From: Eshraghiella sp045124255
Lineage (GTDB): Bacteria; Bacillota; Clostridia; Lachnospirales; Lachnospiraceae
NCBI GenBank assembly: GCA_045124255.1
Contig: JBGVLM010000004.1
Span: forward strand, 1-29,356
Reading direction: 5' to 3'
DNA length: 29,356 bases
Positions 1 to 6,749 of this stretch are shown in pieces (position 1 is the first letter of the stretch; each line of letters opens with the position of its first letter). The notes under the pieces are model-generated. The model searched no databases, had not been told where the DNA came from, and was given only the letters and a program-made list of their open reading frames with translations. Both the position numbers and the translations under genes were made by a program.

Positions 1-561
1 TACATTCGACACCATTCCAATAGATTTTCCGGTTTGTTCAGATAACATTTTTACTTGCCAGCTTGCAAACGGTTTATCCAATACTGTACGCATTATGGTC
101 GAAGCCGTTCCGGAACTTTTTGAAAAATAATTTTTCTTTTCCCTTCTTTCGACATACTTATTTTCATTTCCTTGAAAATGAATAATAATACGTTTAGATA
201 AAATATAACAATTACCAGACAAATCAATATAACTCAACTTGTTTTCATATATGCTTTCCGCAGATGCCTCTGAAATATATGGTGCCATAAACACATAACA
301 AGAATCATCATTGTGCTGAGAGGCCATCATCATAAACATATTAACAAAACGTTTCTCACCATTTGTCTTAACCTCTATGCAAAAGCGTTGTGTTTCATTA
401 TTATCACTGTAATGAACAATTGCATGAAAATCTCCAAAGCCACGTTGCAATCCTGTAGGTATAATTTCTATATCAGATACAAACGGAACAGTTTTCATAA
501 TTTGACAGAACTGTTCTTTTGCCAATTGAATGTATTGGTTTTCTGTTAAACTTTGTTTCAT
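1..561 (-). CDS. AbiEi-like (type IV TA) antitoxin/regulator with PD-(D/E)XK-like domain, partial
   Basis: This gene reads leftward and leaves the window after 187 codons without a stop, so its C-terminus is missing. It begins MKQSLTENQYIQ behind a good ribosome site (AGGGAG). The first 130 residues contain a nuclease-like pattern: D44 in RGFGDFHAIV, then E63-V-K65 in FCIEVKTNG, the D...ExK spacing of the PD-(D/E)XK fold. The phrase LSYIDLSGNCYI near residue 110-120 is typical of AbiEi-related regulators (AbiEi_2/COG4861 type). From about residue 148 a winged-helix segment follows (DKPFASWQVKMLSEQTGKSI). Family knowledge: such proteins repress their own operon and often pair with an AbiEii-type nucleotidyltransferase toxin, which would lie beyond the left edge. 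Whether the nuclease fold is active cannot be judged. The family call is from remembered motifs, so moderately sure. Confidence 0.6.
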   Translation of the reverse strand, partial: MKQSLTENQYIQLAKEQFCQIMKTVPFVSDIEIIPTGLQRGFGDFHAIVHYSDNNETQRFCIEVKTNGEKRFVNMFMMMASQHNDDSCYVFMAPYISEASAESIYENKLSYIDLSGNCYILSKRIIIHFQGNENKYVERREKKNYFSKSSGTASTIMRTVLDKPFASWQVKMLSEQTGKSIGMVSNV

Positions 562-573
562 TAAAATTCTCCC

Positions 574-592
574 TTTCACCGTTTCGGTGAAA
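574..592. promoter_or_regulatory. Palindromic operator candidate before the AbiEi-like gene
   Basis: An exact inverted repeat TTTCACCG-TTT-CGGTGAAA lies between the -10 box and the start codon of the antitoxin-like gene. The position is that expected for autorepression by the winged-helix protein it precedes; binding is inferred. Confidence 0.6.
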
Positions 593-594
593 CA

Positions 595-623
595 ATTATA
601 ATCTATGAAATCAATTTTGTCAA
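595..623 (-). promoter_or_regulatory. Consensus sigma-A promoter of the AbiEi-like gene
   Basis: Reading leftward: TTGACA (618-623), 17-base spacer, TATAAT (595-600). Both hexamers match consensus exactly. The palindrome at 574-592 lies just downstream, so a strong promoter is probably held down by a bound regulator. Confidence 0.8.
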
Positions 624-653
624 GAACAACACCTTATATTCAAAGATTGAGTG

Positions 654-763
654 TTTTGTCGCAAATCTTATATAACTTTTGCGACAAAATCTATTTCCCA
701 AAATTGAAATATTTTTGATTTTGGGAAATAGAAAACCGGATGAACATCGAAGTTCATCCGGTT
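654..763. repeat. Three consecutive near-perfect palindromes
   Basis: Three hairpin-capable inverted repeats sit head to tail. First: 12-base arms 654-665/678-689 (TTTTGTCGCAAA). Second: 15-base arms 690-704/718-732 (core CTATTTCCCAAAAT). Third: 12-base arms 734-745/752-763 (AACCGGATGAAC). The third is followed on the minus strand by TTTTC and could be a weak terminator. No coding frame was found from 562 to 863. The stack lies between the antitoxin promoter and the SpoVT/AbrB junction and probably belongs to the end of an integrated element. Confidence 0.7.
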
Positions 764-835
764 CTTGGTTATGTAATTTCACACCTCACTTTTGATCGAA
801 AGCCGAAAATAACCAAAATTAACGCAAATTGAGTT

Positions 836-890
836 GGACAAAAATCAGCGAAAACTCCAGTGTTTATGCGGGTTTTGTCGACTTTTGTCC
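836..890. other. Candidate recombination-site region of an integrated element
   Basis: GGACAAAA (836-843) is repeated inverted as TTTTGTCC (883-890), and TTTTGTCG at 873-880 repeats the motif seen at 654-661. Repeats of this sort next to a gene interrupted near 905 are what integrase arm and core sites look like. No integrase gene is visible in the window, so this is inference from position and repeats. Confidence 0.35.
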
Positions 891-938
891 TATTATAACA
901 CATTGCTCTATGCGGCGTACAATCCCTGTTGCTTTCAT
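864..938 (-). pseudogene. SpoVT/AbrB-type regulator, 5-prime fragment only
   Basis: Reading leftward from ATG at 938, preceded by AAAGGAG (950-956), the first codons give MKATGIVRRIE, which matches the start of SpoVT/AbrB-type transition-state regulators (SpoVT begins MKATGIVRRID and continues with a conserved LGRVVIPKEIRRTL block). After codon 11 or 12 the match ends: the frame reads QCVIIGQKSTKPA and stops at 864-866. The conserved DNA-binding block is absent. The fragment keeps a good ribosome site and start, so it looks like a real gene cut by foreign DNA joined near 903-908. The rest of the gene may lie beyond the far end of the element, left of the window. A 24-residue peptide could still be made. 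Confidence 0.7.
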
Positions 939-1066
939 ATTCAAAAATTCTCCTTTTTATTCAAATAGTGGTATTAGTATTTGTAAAAAAAGGTGATTTA
1001 TACTGATATATTTATTTTTTTAAACCGAAACTTTATGGTCATCTTTTTGCTGTCACTAATTAATAT

Positions 1067-1095
1067 TTGACAAAATTCTCCAAAACACATAAACT
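1067..1095 (+). promoter_or_regulatory. Promoter of the LRR protein gene
   Basis: TTGACA at 1067-1072, 17-base spacer, TAAACT at 1090-1095 (4 of 6 to TATAAT). The ribosome site AAGGAG is at 1113-1118, 12 bases before the ATG. Confidence 0.55.
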
Positions 1096-1130
1096 ACTTT
1101 CCATGAATTATCAAGGAGATTTTAAATAAA

Positions 1131-2951
1131 ATGAAGTTATCGATTAAACCTTTGTTATGTTTATTCACAATCACCATATTATTGGGAAGCGGGATTATTT
1201 TCAAAAATGATACCGTATTTGCTGCTGAAGGGGATGTAGCAATCAATTCCACTAATTTCCCGGATGAAATTTTCAGGGAATATGTGTCCGACCAATTTGA
1301 TGATAACAATGACAACATTCTTTCAAAAGAAGAACGAGAGGATGCGGGCGGAATAAGTTTTTCCCAAAAAACAGTTACGTCCCTCAAGGGAATAGAATAT
1401 TTTCCTAATATTAAAAACGTTTACTGCTATTTGACGGATATTACATATCTTGACCTTAGCAAAAATACCAAATTAAAAACAATCACCCTGTTTCAGAATG
1501 ACATCGAAACATTGATTTTGCCTGACACAGACACCATCACATATTTAAAATGTCAAAGCGAAGAGTTAACCATTCTTGATGTCAGCAGGTTTGTAAATCT
1601 TGAATATCTTGATTGCTCTTCTAACGACATCTCAAGCCTTGATATCAGCAAAAATACTAAGCTTGAACATTTGAGTTGCAACGGAAATAACCTAACCAGC
1701 CTGATTATAGGCAGCCAGCAGAATTTAACCTACCTGGACTGCTGTTGGAATAAACTTGGCACTCTGGATGTAAGCAGTGCCCCAAACCTTACAACACTTA
1801 ACGTTACTGTTAATCCATTGGGCACTCTTAATATCAGCAGCAACACCGGGCTTAAAACGCTTAAATGTGGTGATTGCAGGCTGTCAGCATTGGATATAAG
1901 CAAAAACTCTGCGCTCCAGTATCTGGAGTGCGGCGGTAACTATTTAACCGCTCTTACCGTCAGTCATTTAACCGAGCTTAAGACTCTCTATTGCTGGCGT
2001 AATCAGTTAACCGGTATTGATTTAAGCAAAAATACCAAACTGCAGGAATTAAAGATTGAAAATAACCGCTTGAATACTTTGGATGTCAGCAAAAACACTG
2101 CACTCAAAATCCTTGAATGTTACGCAAACCAATTAAGCGGTCTTGACCTTGCCAAAAACACTGCCCTTACAACACTTAAATGCAGCAATAATTGCCTGCA
2201 GTACCTTGATTTGAGCCAAAATACTGCTCTTACAACACTGCAATGCTCAGGTCAGTCCGCCGCTAACACATTGAACCTGACTAATAGTTGTTTTTATATT
2301 AATTTAACTAATTCCAAAATTGATGCAGCCAAAATTACAAGCGTAACCAACGGAAAATGCAACACATCTGCAAGACGTCTTGAGCTCAACGAAGCTTTGG
2401 CCCAGAATGCAACAGTTACATACGCCTACGACACCTGCTGCAACAATACAACAATGGATGTTACGATTACCATATCCGCAGTAAAGGATTTAAGAACTAC
2501 AGAAACCACAGCTGCAACTGAGGCATTCACAACCTCTGCGGCCGAGTCAGCAACCACAACCACAGCTGCCGCGCCAACAACCGAGGCAGTTTCCACCGAA
2601 AATGAAACTACCGCTAAAGCTGCCGAAACCGAAACTTCAACTGAAGAAGAAACTGAATCCTCCACCGAAGAAGAGACTGAAACTGAGGCTGAAACTGAGA
2701 TTGAAACAGAAACAGAGACTTTAACTGAAAATGAAACAAAGACTTCTGAAGATAACAAAACAACTACTAAAGAGACCGACTCCTCAGAAGAATCAACTGC
2801 TTCTGCCGGCAACAGCGGCACTGCAAACAGTAATCCTCTCAAATGGATTATCCCTGTAATTATTGTCTTAATAATTTTATTCATTATTTTTATCATCTTA
2901 TGGAAACGTAAGAAGGATGATAAGGATAATGATGAAGAGAAAAACAGCTAA
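1131..2951 (+). CDS. Secreted, membrane-anchored leucine-rich-repeat surface protein
   Basis: 606 residues. Order of parts: signal peptide (about 1-32, hydrophobic, ending near VFAAEG); a short region NFPDEIFREYV followed by an EF-hand-like loop DDNNDNILSKEE (calcium-binding spacing); about 15 bacterial LRR units of 20-22 residues with the pattern LDVSKNTALKxLxCxxNxL (about 70-400); a Thr/Glu-rich stalk (about 450-560, runs of TETE); one transmembrane helix (about 572-591); and a Lys/Asp-rich cytoplasmic tail. It should be displayed on the cell surface with the LRR solenoid outward, perhaps for adhesion or ligand binding; the ligand is unknown. Many repeats carry a Cys (LKCSNN, LECYAN). It has its own promoter and terminator and stands as a single gene. 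Confidence 0.85.
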   Translation: MKLSIKPLLCLFTITILLGSGIIFKNDTVFAAEGDVAINSTNFPDEIFREYVSDQFDDNNDNILSKEEREDAGGISFSQKTVTSLKGIEYFPNIKNVYCYLTDITYLDLSKNTKLKTITLFQNDIETLILPDTDTITYLKCQSEELTILDVSRFVNLEYLDCSSNDISSLDISKNTKLEHLSCNGNNLTSLIIGSQQNLTYLDCCWNKLGTLDVSSAPNLTTLNVTVNPLGTLNISSNTGLKTLKCGDCRLSALDISKNSALQYLECGGNYLTALTVSHLTELKTLYCWRNQLTGIDLSKNTKLQELKIENNRLNTLDVSKNTALKILECYANQLSGLDLAKNTALTTLKCSNNCLQYLDLSQNTALTTLQCSGQSAANTLNLTNSCFYINLTNSKIDAAKITSVTNGKCNTSARRLELNEALAQNATVTYAYDTCCNNTTMDVTITISAVKDLRTTETTAATEAFTTSAAESATTTTAAAPTTEAVSTENETTAKAAETETSTEEETESSTEEETETEAETEIETETETLTENETKTSEDNKTTTKETDSSEESTASAGNSGTANSNPLKWIIPVIIVLIILFIIFIILWKRKKDDKDNDEEKNS

Positions 2952-2954
2952 ACC

Positions 2955-2989
2955 AAAACCTCCATCTGCTGACTGCAAATGGAGGTTTT
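2955..2989. terminator. Bidirectional terminator between convergent genes
   Basis: Arms AAAACCTCCAT (2955-2965) and ATGGAGGTTTT (2979-2989) with T-runs on both strands. It serves the LRR gene from the left and the zinc-ribbon gene (stop at 2992-2994) from the right. Confidence 0.85.
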
Positions 2990-2991
2990 TT

Positions 2992-3255
2992 CTATCTTCT
3001 TCCTCTAGGTCCACCCGGTTCATGTCCCGGACCTCTGCCTCTTCCATGAGGCCCTCCGGCTCCATGCGGTCCTCCCATCGGCTCACCATGATGTGGTCCT
3101 GGCGGCTTTGGCGGTCCCGGTGGTGGCGGTGGTGCCATATGATGTGGCGGTCTTGGTGGTCTTGGTCCCGGCGGAACCATATTATCAGCACCGCAAACAG
3201 GACAAAAATTAGCGTAATCGTCTACGTAGCCCCCGCAATTGTGACAAAAAGCCAT
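2992..3255 (-). CDS. Small double-CxxC zinc-ribbon protein with Pro/Gly/His-rich tail
   Basis: 87 residues starting MAFCHNCGGYVDD. Two CxxC pairs (CHNC and CPVC, 12 residues between the pairs) form a rubredoxin-like zinc ribbon in the first 25 residues. The rest is low complexity, rich in Pro, Gly, His and Arg (PPGPRPPRPPHH; GPHGRGRGPGHE). The ATG at 3255 is chosen over an in-frame GTG at 3264 because AGGGAAG lies 8 bases before it. Its function is unknown. The basic, His-rich tail could bind metal, nucleic acid or a partner, but nothing in the sequence decides. It is a single gene with its own promoter. Confidence 0.7.
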   Translation of the reverse strand: MAFCHNCGGYVDDYANFCPVCGADNMVPPGPRPPRPPHHMAPPPPPGPPKPPGPHHGEPMGGPHGAGGPHGRGRGPGHEPGGPRGRR

Positions 3256-3286
3256 ATTAAACACTTCCCTTCCTAATTATTCTACA

Positions 3287-3316
3287 ATTATAACACAACT
3301 TTCCATTTTTTGAAAA
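3287..3316 (-). promoter_or_regulatory. Promoter of the zinc-ribbon gene
   Basis: Extended -10 TGTTATAAT (TATAAT at 3287-3292 on the minus strand) with a weak -35 TTTTCA (3311-3316), 18-base spacer. Confidence 0.6.
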
Positions 3317-3342
3317 GACACATACTTTAAAGCGTAAGTTTT

Positions 3343-3371
3343 TTGACATGTAAATTACTAAATGATATAAT
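3343..3371 (+). promoter_or_regulatory. Consensus promoter, now cut off from the diguanylate cyclase gene
   Basis: TTGACA (3343-3348), 17-base spacer, TATAAT (3366-3371): exact consensus on the plus strand. It points at the insertion sequence, whose left end begins at 3416. A ribosome-site-like GGAG at 3407-3410 also lies before the insertion. With the IS and one copy of ATT removed, this promoter would lead straight to the gene at 4973. Confidence 0.8.
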
Positions 3372-3445
3372 TAAGATAATATATTTTTATTTATAAAATG
3401 ATTTTTGGAGATATTTGAGGTGACCCCTAAAAGTTAGACTTTTTA

Positions 3446-3474
3446 AGCGTAGCAGTTCTGATGGCTGCTACGCT
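3446..3474. terminator. Hairpin at the left end inside the IS
   Basis: Arms AGCGTAGCAG (3446-3455) and CTGCTACGCT (3465-3474), followed on the plus strand by ATTTTT. It lies just after the orfB stop. In the plus direction it would stop transcripts entering from the promoter at 3343. Confidence 0.7.
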
Positions 3475-3478
3475 ATTT

Positions 3479-4279
3479 TTATGCAGCCAAGGTAGATAGT
3501 CTGTATTCAATAGGACTCATCCAACCAAGTTTTTCTTTAATTCTTTTTTCGTTATAATATACAATATACTTCTCGATAGCTTCTTTCAGTTCTTCAAAAC
3601 TGTAGTATGTAATTCCATAGTACATTTCTTGTTTTAGTAGTCCAAAGAAATTTTCCATAACAGAATTATCATAGCAATTACCTTTGCGAGACATGCTCTG
3701 AAAGATTTTATTTCCTTTTAATTCATGCGAATATGCAGGCATTTGATATGCCCACCCTCTATCAGAATGAAAGGTTCTTCTATAAGGGCAATCAGAAGTG
3801 ATTTCAATTGCTTTCTTTTGTGCAGATAATACACTTGCCGCAGATGGAGTTTTACTAATTCCATAACTTAATATTTCTCCATTAAACATATCTAAGAATG
3901 GGTCTAGATATAGTTTCTTAATAATCATGCGTCCTTTTTCATCAACTTCATAATACTTAAATTCGGTAGTATCAGTAGTAATCTTTTGATGTGGAATAGT
4001 AGTATGAAATCGTCTGTGAATTCTGTTTGGCGCAATTCTTCCAACTTTTCCTTTATAAGAATTATATCGCCGGCTCTTACGAGTATATGACATTACTTGT
4101 ATTCCAAGTTTTTGCATAATTCGCTGAACTTTCTTTTTGTTTACATGGATTCCTTCTTTTCGAAGAACAGCCTGCATCCGACGATAGCCAAAATCTTTAT
4201 GTTCGTTATGTATAGCAAGAATTTTTCCTTCTAATTCTTTATTAGGGTCAACTCTATCTAAGCGTTTTTGCCAATACAT
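3479..4279 (-). CDS. IS150-type transposase OrfB, DDE integrase catalytic part
   Basis: 266 residues from the first ATG, but the natural product is an OrfA-OrfB fusion: the frame is open upstream past 4320 and encodes the expected linker FKLKDILAVVGFPKATYMYW. The catalytic triad is visible: D in TTDTTEFKY, D in FHSDRGWAY, and E in SVMENFFGLLKQ exactly 35 residues after the second D, with the usual K seven residues later. HTH_21-like (GYRRMQAVLRKEG) and rve domains are present, so it looks functional. It catalyses cut-out, circle formation and insertion of the element. Expression depends on the frameshift at the A6 run (4363-4368). Confidence 0.93.
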   Translation of the reverse strand: MYWQKRLDRVDPNKELEGKILAIHNEHKDFGYRRMQAVLRKEGIHVNKKKVQRIMQKLGIQVMSYTRKSRRYNSYKGKVGRIAPNRIHRRFHTTIPHQKITTDTTEFKYYEVDEKGRMIIKKLYLDPFLDMFNGEILSYGISKTPSAASVLSAQKKAIEITSDCPYRRTFHSDRGWAYQMPAYSHELKGNKIFQSMSRKGNCYDNSVMENFFGLLKQEMYYGITYYSFEELKEAIEKYIVYYNEKRIKEKLGWMSPIEYRLSTLAA

Positions 4280-4320
4280 ATATGTTGCTTTAGGAAAGCC
4301 AACTACTGCGAGAATATCTT

Positions 4321-4902
4321 TCAGTTTGAATTCTCCTCGGAGGCTGTGGATGATTCTCGCTGTTTTTTCAGAAGAGCTTCCTCCTCTAAACGCAGCCTCC
4401 TCAGTTCTTTTAAATATGCATTCTCTATTCTAAGTTTTAATAATTCGTCTTCTAATTGTTTAATGTGTTCTGCGCTTGTATCTACCGTTGTTTCATCAAC
4501 ATTCTGAACTACAGTTTTCGTCTTTTTCTTTGAATCCAATGATTTCTTCCGACCTTTCTTTTTAGGTCTCAATGCATCTGGCCCAGCGATTCTAAAGTCA
4601 TTAACCCATTTAGCAATCAGTGCGTGATTATTAATACCTTGCGATATAGCCAAATCCTGATATGAGACTTCACTTGATAGATATAATTCTACTACATGAA
4701 GTTTAGATTCGAAAGAATATTTTTTCTTCTCTCTTGAACGCCTTAATCCATCATCTCCGAATTCTTTATAACTATTTATCCAGTTTCGCACCATTTTGCC
4801 CTGAGGAACTCCATACTTTTTCGCTAAAAAGTCAGAACCTCCTCCACCAGATAAATATTCAATAACTATTTGTTTTTTTAATTCAAATGAATATTTTGCC
4901 AT
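4321..4902 (-). CDS. IS150-type OrfA, helix-turn-helix protein of the transposase
   Basis: 193 residues. It has two related HTH_28/Tnp_1-like units in tandem: one starting MAKYSFELKKQIVIEYLSGG, the second about residue 60 with KKKYSFESKLHVVELYLSS. A basic stretch (RPKKKGRKK) follows, then a C-terminal leucine-rich coiled coil (EHIKQLEDELLKLRIENAYLK) for multimerisation. It binds the terminal repeats and regulates the fused transposase. The ribosome site GGGAGG lies 11 bases before the ATG. Its 3-prime end contains the A6 slippery run and overlaps the open part of the orfB frame, as usual in the group. Confidence 0.92.
   Translation of the reverse strand: MAKYSFELKKQIVIEYLSGGGGSDFLAKKYGVPQGKMVRNWINSYKEFGDDGLRRSREKKKYSFESKLHVVELYLSSEVSYQDLAISQGINNHALIAKWVNDFRIAGPDALRPKKKGRKKSLDSKKKTKTVVQNVDETTVDTSAEHIKQLEDELLKLRIENAYLKELRRLRLEEEALLKKQRESSTASEENSN
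4363..4368 (-). promoter_or_regulatory. Programmed -1 frameshift site (A6) joining OrfA to OrfB
   Basis: Reading leftward the sequence is CTG AAA AAA CAG. OrfB lies in the -1 frame relative to OrfA, and after the run it reads KTARIIHSLRGEFKLKDIL, a normal OrfB start. A short stem CTCC-GA-GGAG lies just downstream. The slip itself is inferred from the family. Confidence 0.7.
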
Positions 4903-4972
4903 GAAAAAACCGACCTCCCAATCGTTAGATTTTTAGGTCTAACTTTTAGGGGTCGGTTCAATTTTAAACCTG

Positions 4973-6679
4973 ATGAAAAAAACGGCAGCTAAAATATTTA
5001 ATAAAAACACCTTAAAAATAGTATGGATAGTTTATGCCCTTCTGAGTATTGTAACCATTTTGTGTTTTGCGGACATACTTCTTCGCAAGGACCTTGATGT
5101 TGATTCTGACAGGCTTTTGCTTAACAGTAATTGGAACATAACCATCAATGAGCAGCTGTATGAGAATGTAAATCTTGATTCCTTTCGCTTTGACGCTGTT
5201 AACAAAGGCAGCCGCATAGTAATGGAAAGGACCCTTCCTGACGACTGGGATTTTGAGAATACTGCCATCACCTTACATATACGTCAGACCACGGTTGATT
5301 TATACATCGATAATGAGTGTTTCTATGAATATGGACATGAACGTGTGGAATTGGGAAAAACCGTCGGAAGCGGAATCCAGCTGATTAATTTTTCCAATGA
5401 ATACAAGGGCAAAGAATTTAAAATCGTCCTGAATGTAACTGAAGATCTTGCTTTTTCCAGCTTTGACCCGATATATCTGAGTGAATGGAATGATTCCTTC
5501 CGTCTGGTCATAAGCGAAAACAGACTTGCATTATTTTTAGGGGCATTTCTTGTTGTTTTCGGTATTGCAGTGTCACTTGTGTCAATTTTTGCAGTTATAT
5601 CCTCAAAAAAATATGCAAATATATTATGTCTGTCTTGTTTTTCTATTTTTATGGGGTTATGGACGTTGTGCTATCACAATATTACCGTTATATTTTCGAT
5701 ACCGCTGTACTCAGCCTCATTACTGGAATATATGTCCTTATTACTGGCTCCGCTGCCCATTGTCGGATATATGTACAGTTATGTAAAACAGCTGCAAAGC
5801 AAGGGTATGATGTTAAGCTACTGGATTTTATTCGGAGCACAGATTACGGTTTCTGTTGTAACAATTGTACTTCATACGACAGATACCATACACAGTGCTG
5901 CACTGCTGCCATATTCACAGATTTTATTTGTTGTTCATGCAATTTTCTTTACATATGTTTTATTGAAAAACAGCAGACTGAACTTAAAACGTACAATCCT
6001 GTATGCAATCGGTTTTGCCGTTATCATCTCAAGTATCGTGTATGATTTAATAATATATGTAATTAACCGCTATGCCGGACTGCAGCTCTACAGCCTGAAA
6101 GGAGTATCTTCTTTAGGAATAATAACGTTTATCGGTATCCTCATTATTGATTTTGCCCATGATATAACTTCAAAAATGATGGAGGAAAAAGAAAAGGAGA
6201 TGTTAATCAAGAGAGCATACACGGACGAGCTTACACAAATTAACAACCGTACATTCTGTTCCGAATACACGAACACTCTCCAATCCGAAATCAGTCAGAC
6301 CTATACTATTTTTTCTTTTGATTTAAATGATTTGAAAAAGGTCAACGACACCCATGGACATACCAAGGGGGATTTGCTTATTAAATCGGCTGCTGCCGTT
6401 ATATCCGAAACCTTTTCATCCTCCGGAGTAGTAGGAAGAATGGGCGGCGATGAATTCATTGCCATTCTCCCAACGTCCGCCAAATCACAAATTGAAAAGC
6501 TTACAGCGGATTTTAACAGCAGAATTATTAATGCAAACAAAAACAATCCTGATTTACATTTATCAATTTCTTATGGGTATGCTGCGAGCACTGAAATTGA
6601 AGAGCGTAATACCGAAAAAGTATACCAGCTGGCAGATGACAGAATGTATGAGAACAAAAAAACCTATAAAAACCGTTAA
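4973..6679 (+). CDS. 7TMR-DISM-type membrane diguanylate cyclase (GGDEF)
   Basis: 568 residues. One N-terminal membrane helix (about 15-37), an extracellular beta-rich domain (about 45-175, resembling the DISMED2 carbohydrate-like sensor), seven membrane helices (about 183-393), a short coiled linker (MMEEKEKEMLIKR) and a C-terminal GGDEF domain. The signature RMGGDEF is at 489-495 and the metal-binding D450 is in FSFDLNDLKKVND. It makes cyclic di-GMP from two GTP in response to an outside ligand. The RxxD inhibitory site is missing (positions 482-485 are SSSG), so product inhibition at that site is unlikely. The start is only 12 bases from the IS end and has no clear ribosome site there. The IS has removed its native promoter and the upstream GGAG, so expression is probably reduced. 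Confidence 0.88.
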   Translation: MKKTAAKIFNKNTLKIVWIVYALLSIVTILCFADILLRKDLDVDSDRLLLNSNWNITINEQLYENVNLDSFRFDAVNKGSRIVMERTLPDDWDFENTAITLHIRQTTVDLYIDNECFYEYGHERVELGKTVGSGIQLINFSNEYKGKEFKIVLNVTEDLAFSSFDPIYLSEWNDSFRLVISENRLALFLGAFLVVFGIAVSLVSIFAVISSKKYANILCLSCFSIFMGLWTLCYHNITVIFSIPLYSASLLEYMSLLLAPLPIVGYMYSYVKQLQSKGMMLSYWILFGAQITVSVVTIVLHTTDTIHSAALLPYSQILFVVHAIFFTYVLLKNSRLNLKRTILYAIGFAVIISSIVYDLIIYVINRYAGLQLYSLKGVSSLGIITFIGILIIDFAHDITSKMMEEKEKEMLIKRAYTDELTQINNRTFCSEYTNTLQSEISQTYTIFSFDLNDLKKVNDTHGHTKGDLLIKSAAAVISETFSSSGVVGRMGGDEFIAILPTSAKSQIEKLTADFNSRIINANKNNPDLHLSISYGYAASTEIEERNTEKVYQLADDRMYENKKTYKNR

Positions 6680-6681
6680 AC

Positions 6682-6724
6682 TGCCGCATACACCATCCTA
6701 CTGGCGGTAATGGTGTATGCGGCA
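6682..6724. terminator. Long hairpin between convergent genes
   Basis: 15-base perfect arms TGCCGCATACACCAT (6682-6696) and ATGGTGTATGCGGCA (6710-6724). The T-tract is weak on either strand. It sits between the cyclase stop (6677-6679) and the nadE stop (6750-6752), so it probably stops both transcripts. Confidence 0.75.
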
Positions 6725-6749
6725 TTATAATGCAGTTCATCTTTTCTGC

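Larger units (their letters stand above)
3416..4960 (-). mobile_element. IS3-family (IS150-group) insertion sequence, intact
   Basis: 1545 bp. The ends are imperfect inverted repeats: left TGAGGTGACCCC then TAAAAGTTAGAC (to 3439), right end read inward TGAACCGACCCC then TAAAAGTTAGAC (to 4937); only three bases differ over the first 24. The flanks carry ATT on both sides (3413-3415 and 4961-4963), a 3-bp target duplication typical of the family. Two overlapping frames encode OrfA and OrfB, joined by a -1 frameshift. Both frames, the DDE residues, both ends and the duplication are intact, so the copy is recent and probably still mobile. Confidence 0.95.

Noticed and set aside
313..549. 78-codon plus-strand frame at the left end
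   Set aside because: It is antisense to the AbiEi-like gene, which has good motifs, ribosome site and promoter.
734..763. CRISPR-like repeat in the palindrome block
   Set aside because: The three palindromes differ in sequence and there are no regular spacers.
2426..2896. 156-codon minus-strand frame rich in Val and Ser
   Set aside because: It is the antisense image of the repetitive Thr/Glu stalk of the LRR gene and has no ribosome site of its own.
2917..3276. 119-codon plus-strand frame over the zinc-ribbon gene
   Set aside because: It is antisense to the Pro/Gly-rich tail, and a strong terminator (2955-2989) lies inside its start.
4903..4972. Outward promoter from the IS right end driving the cyclase
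   Set aside because: No acceptable -35/-10 pair facing right was found in the last 60 bases of the IS.
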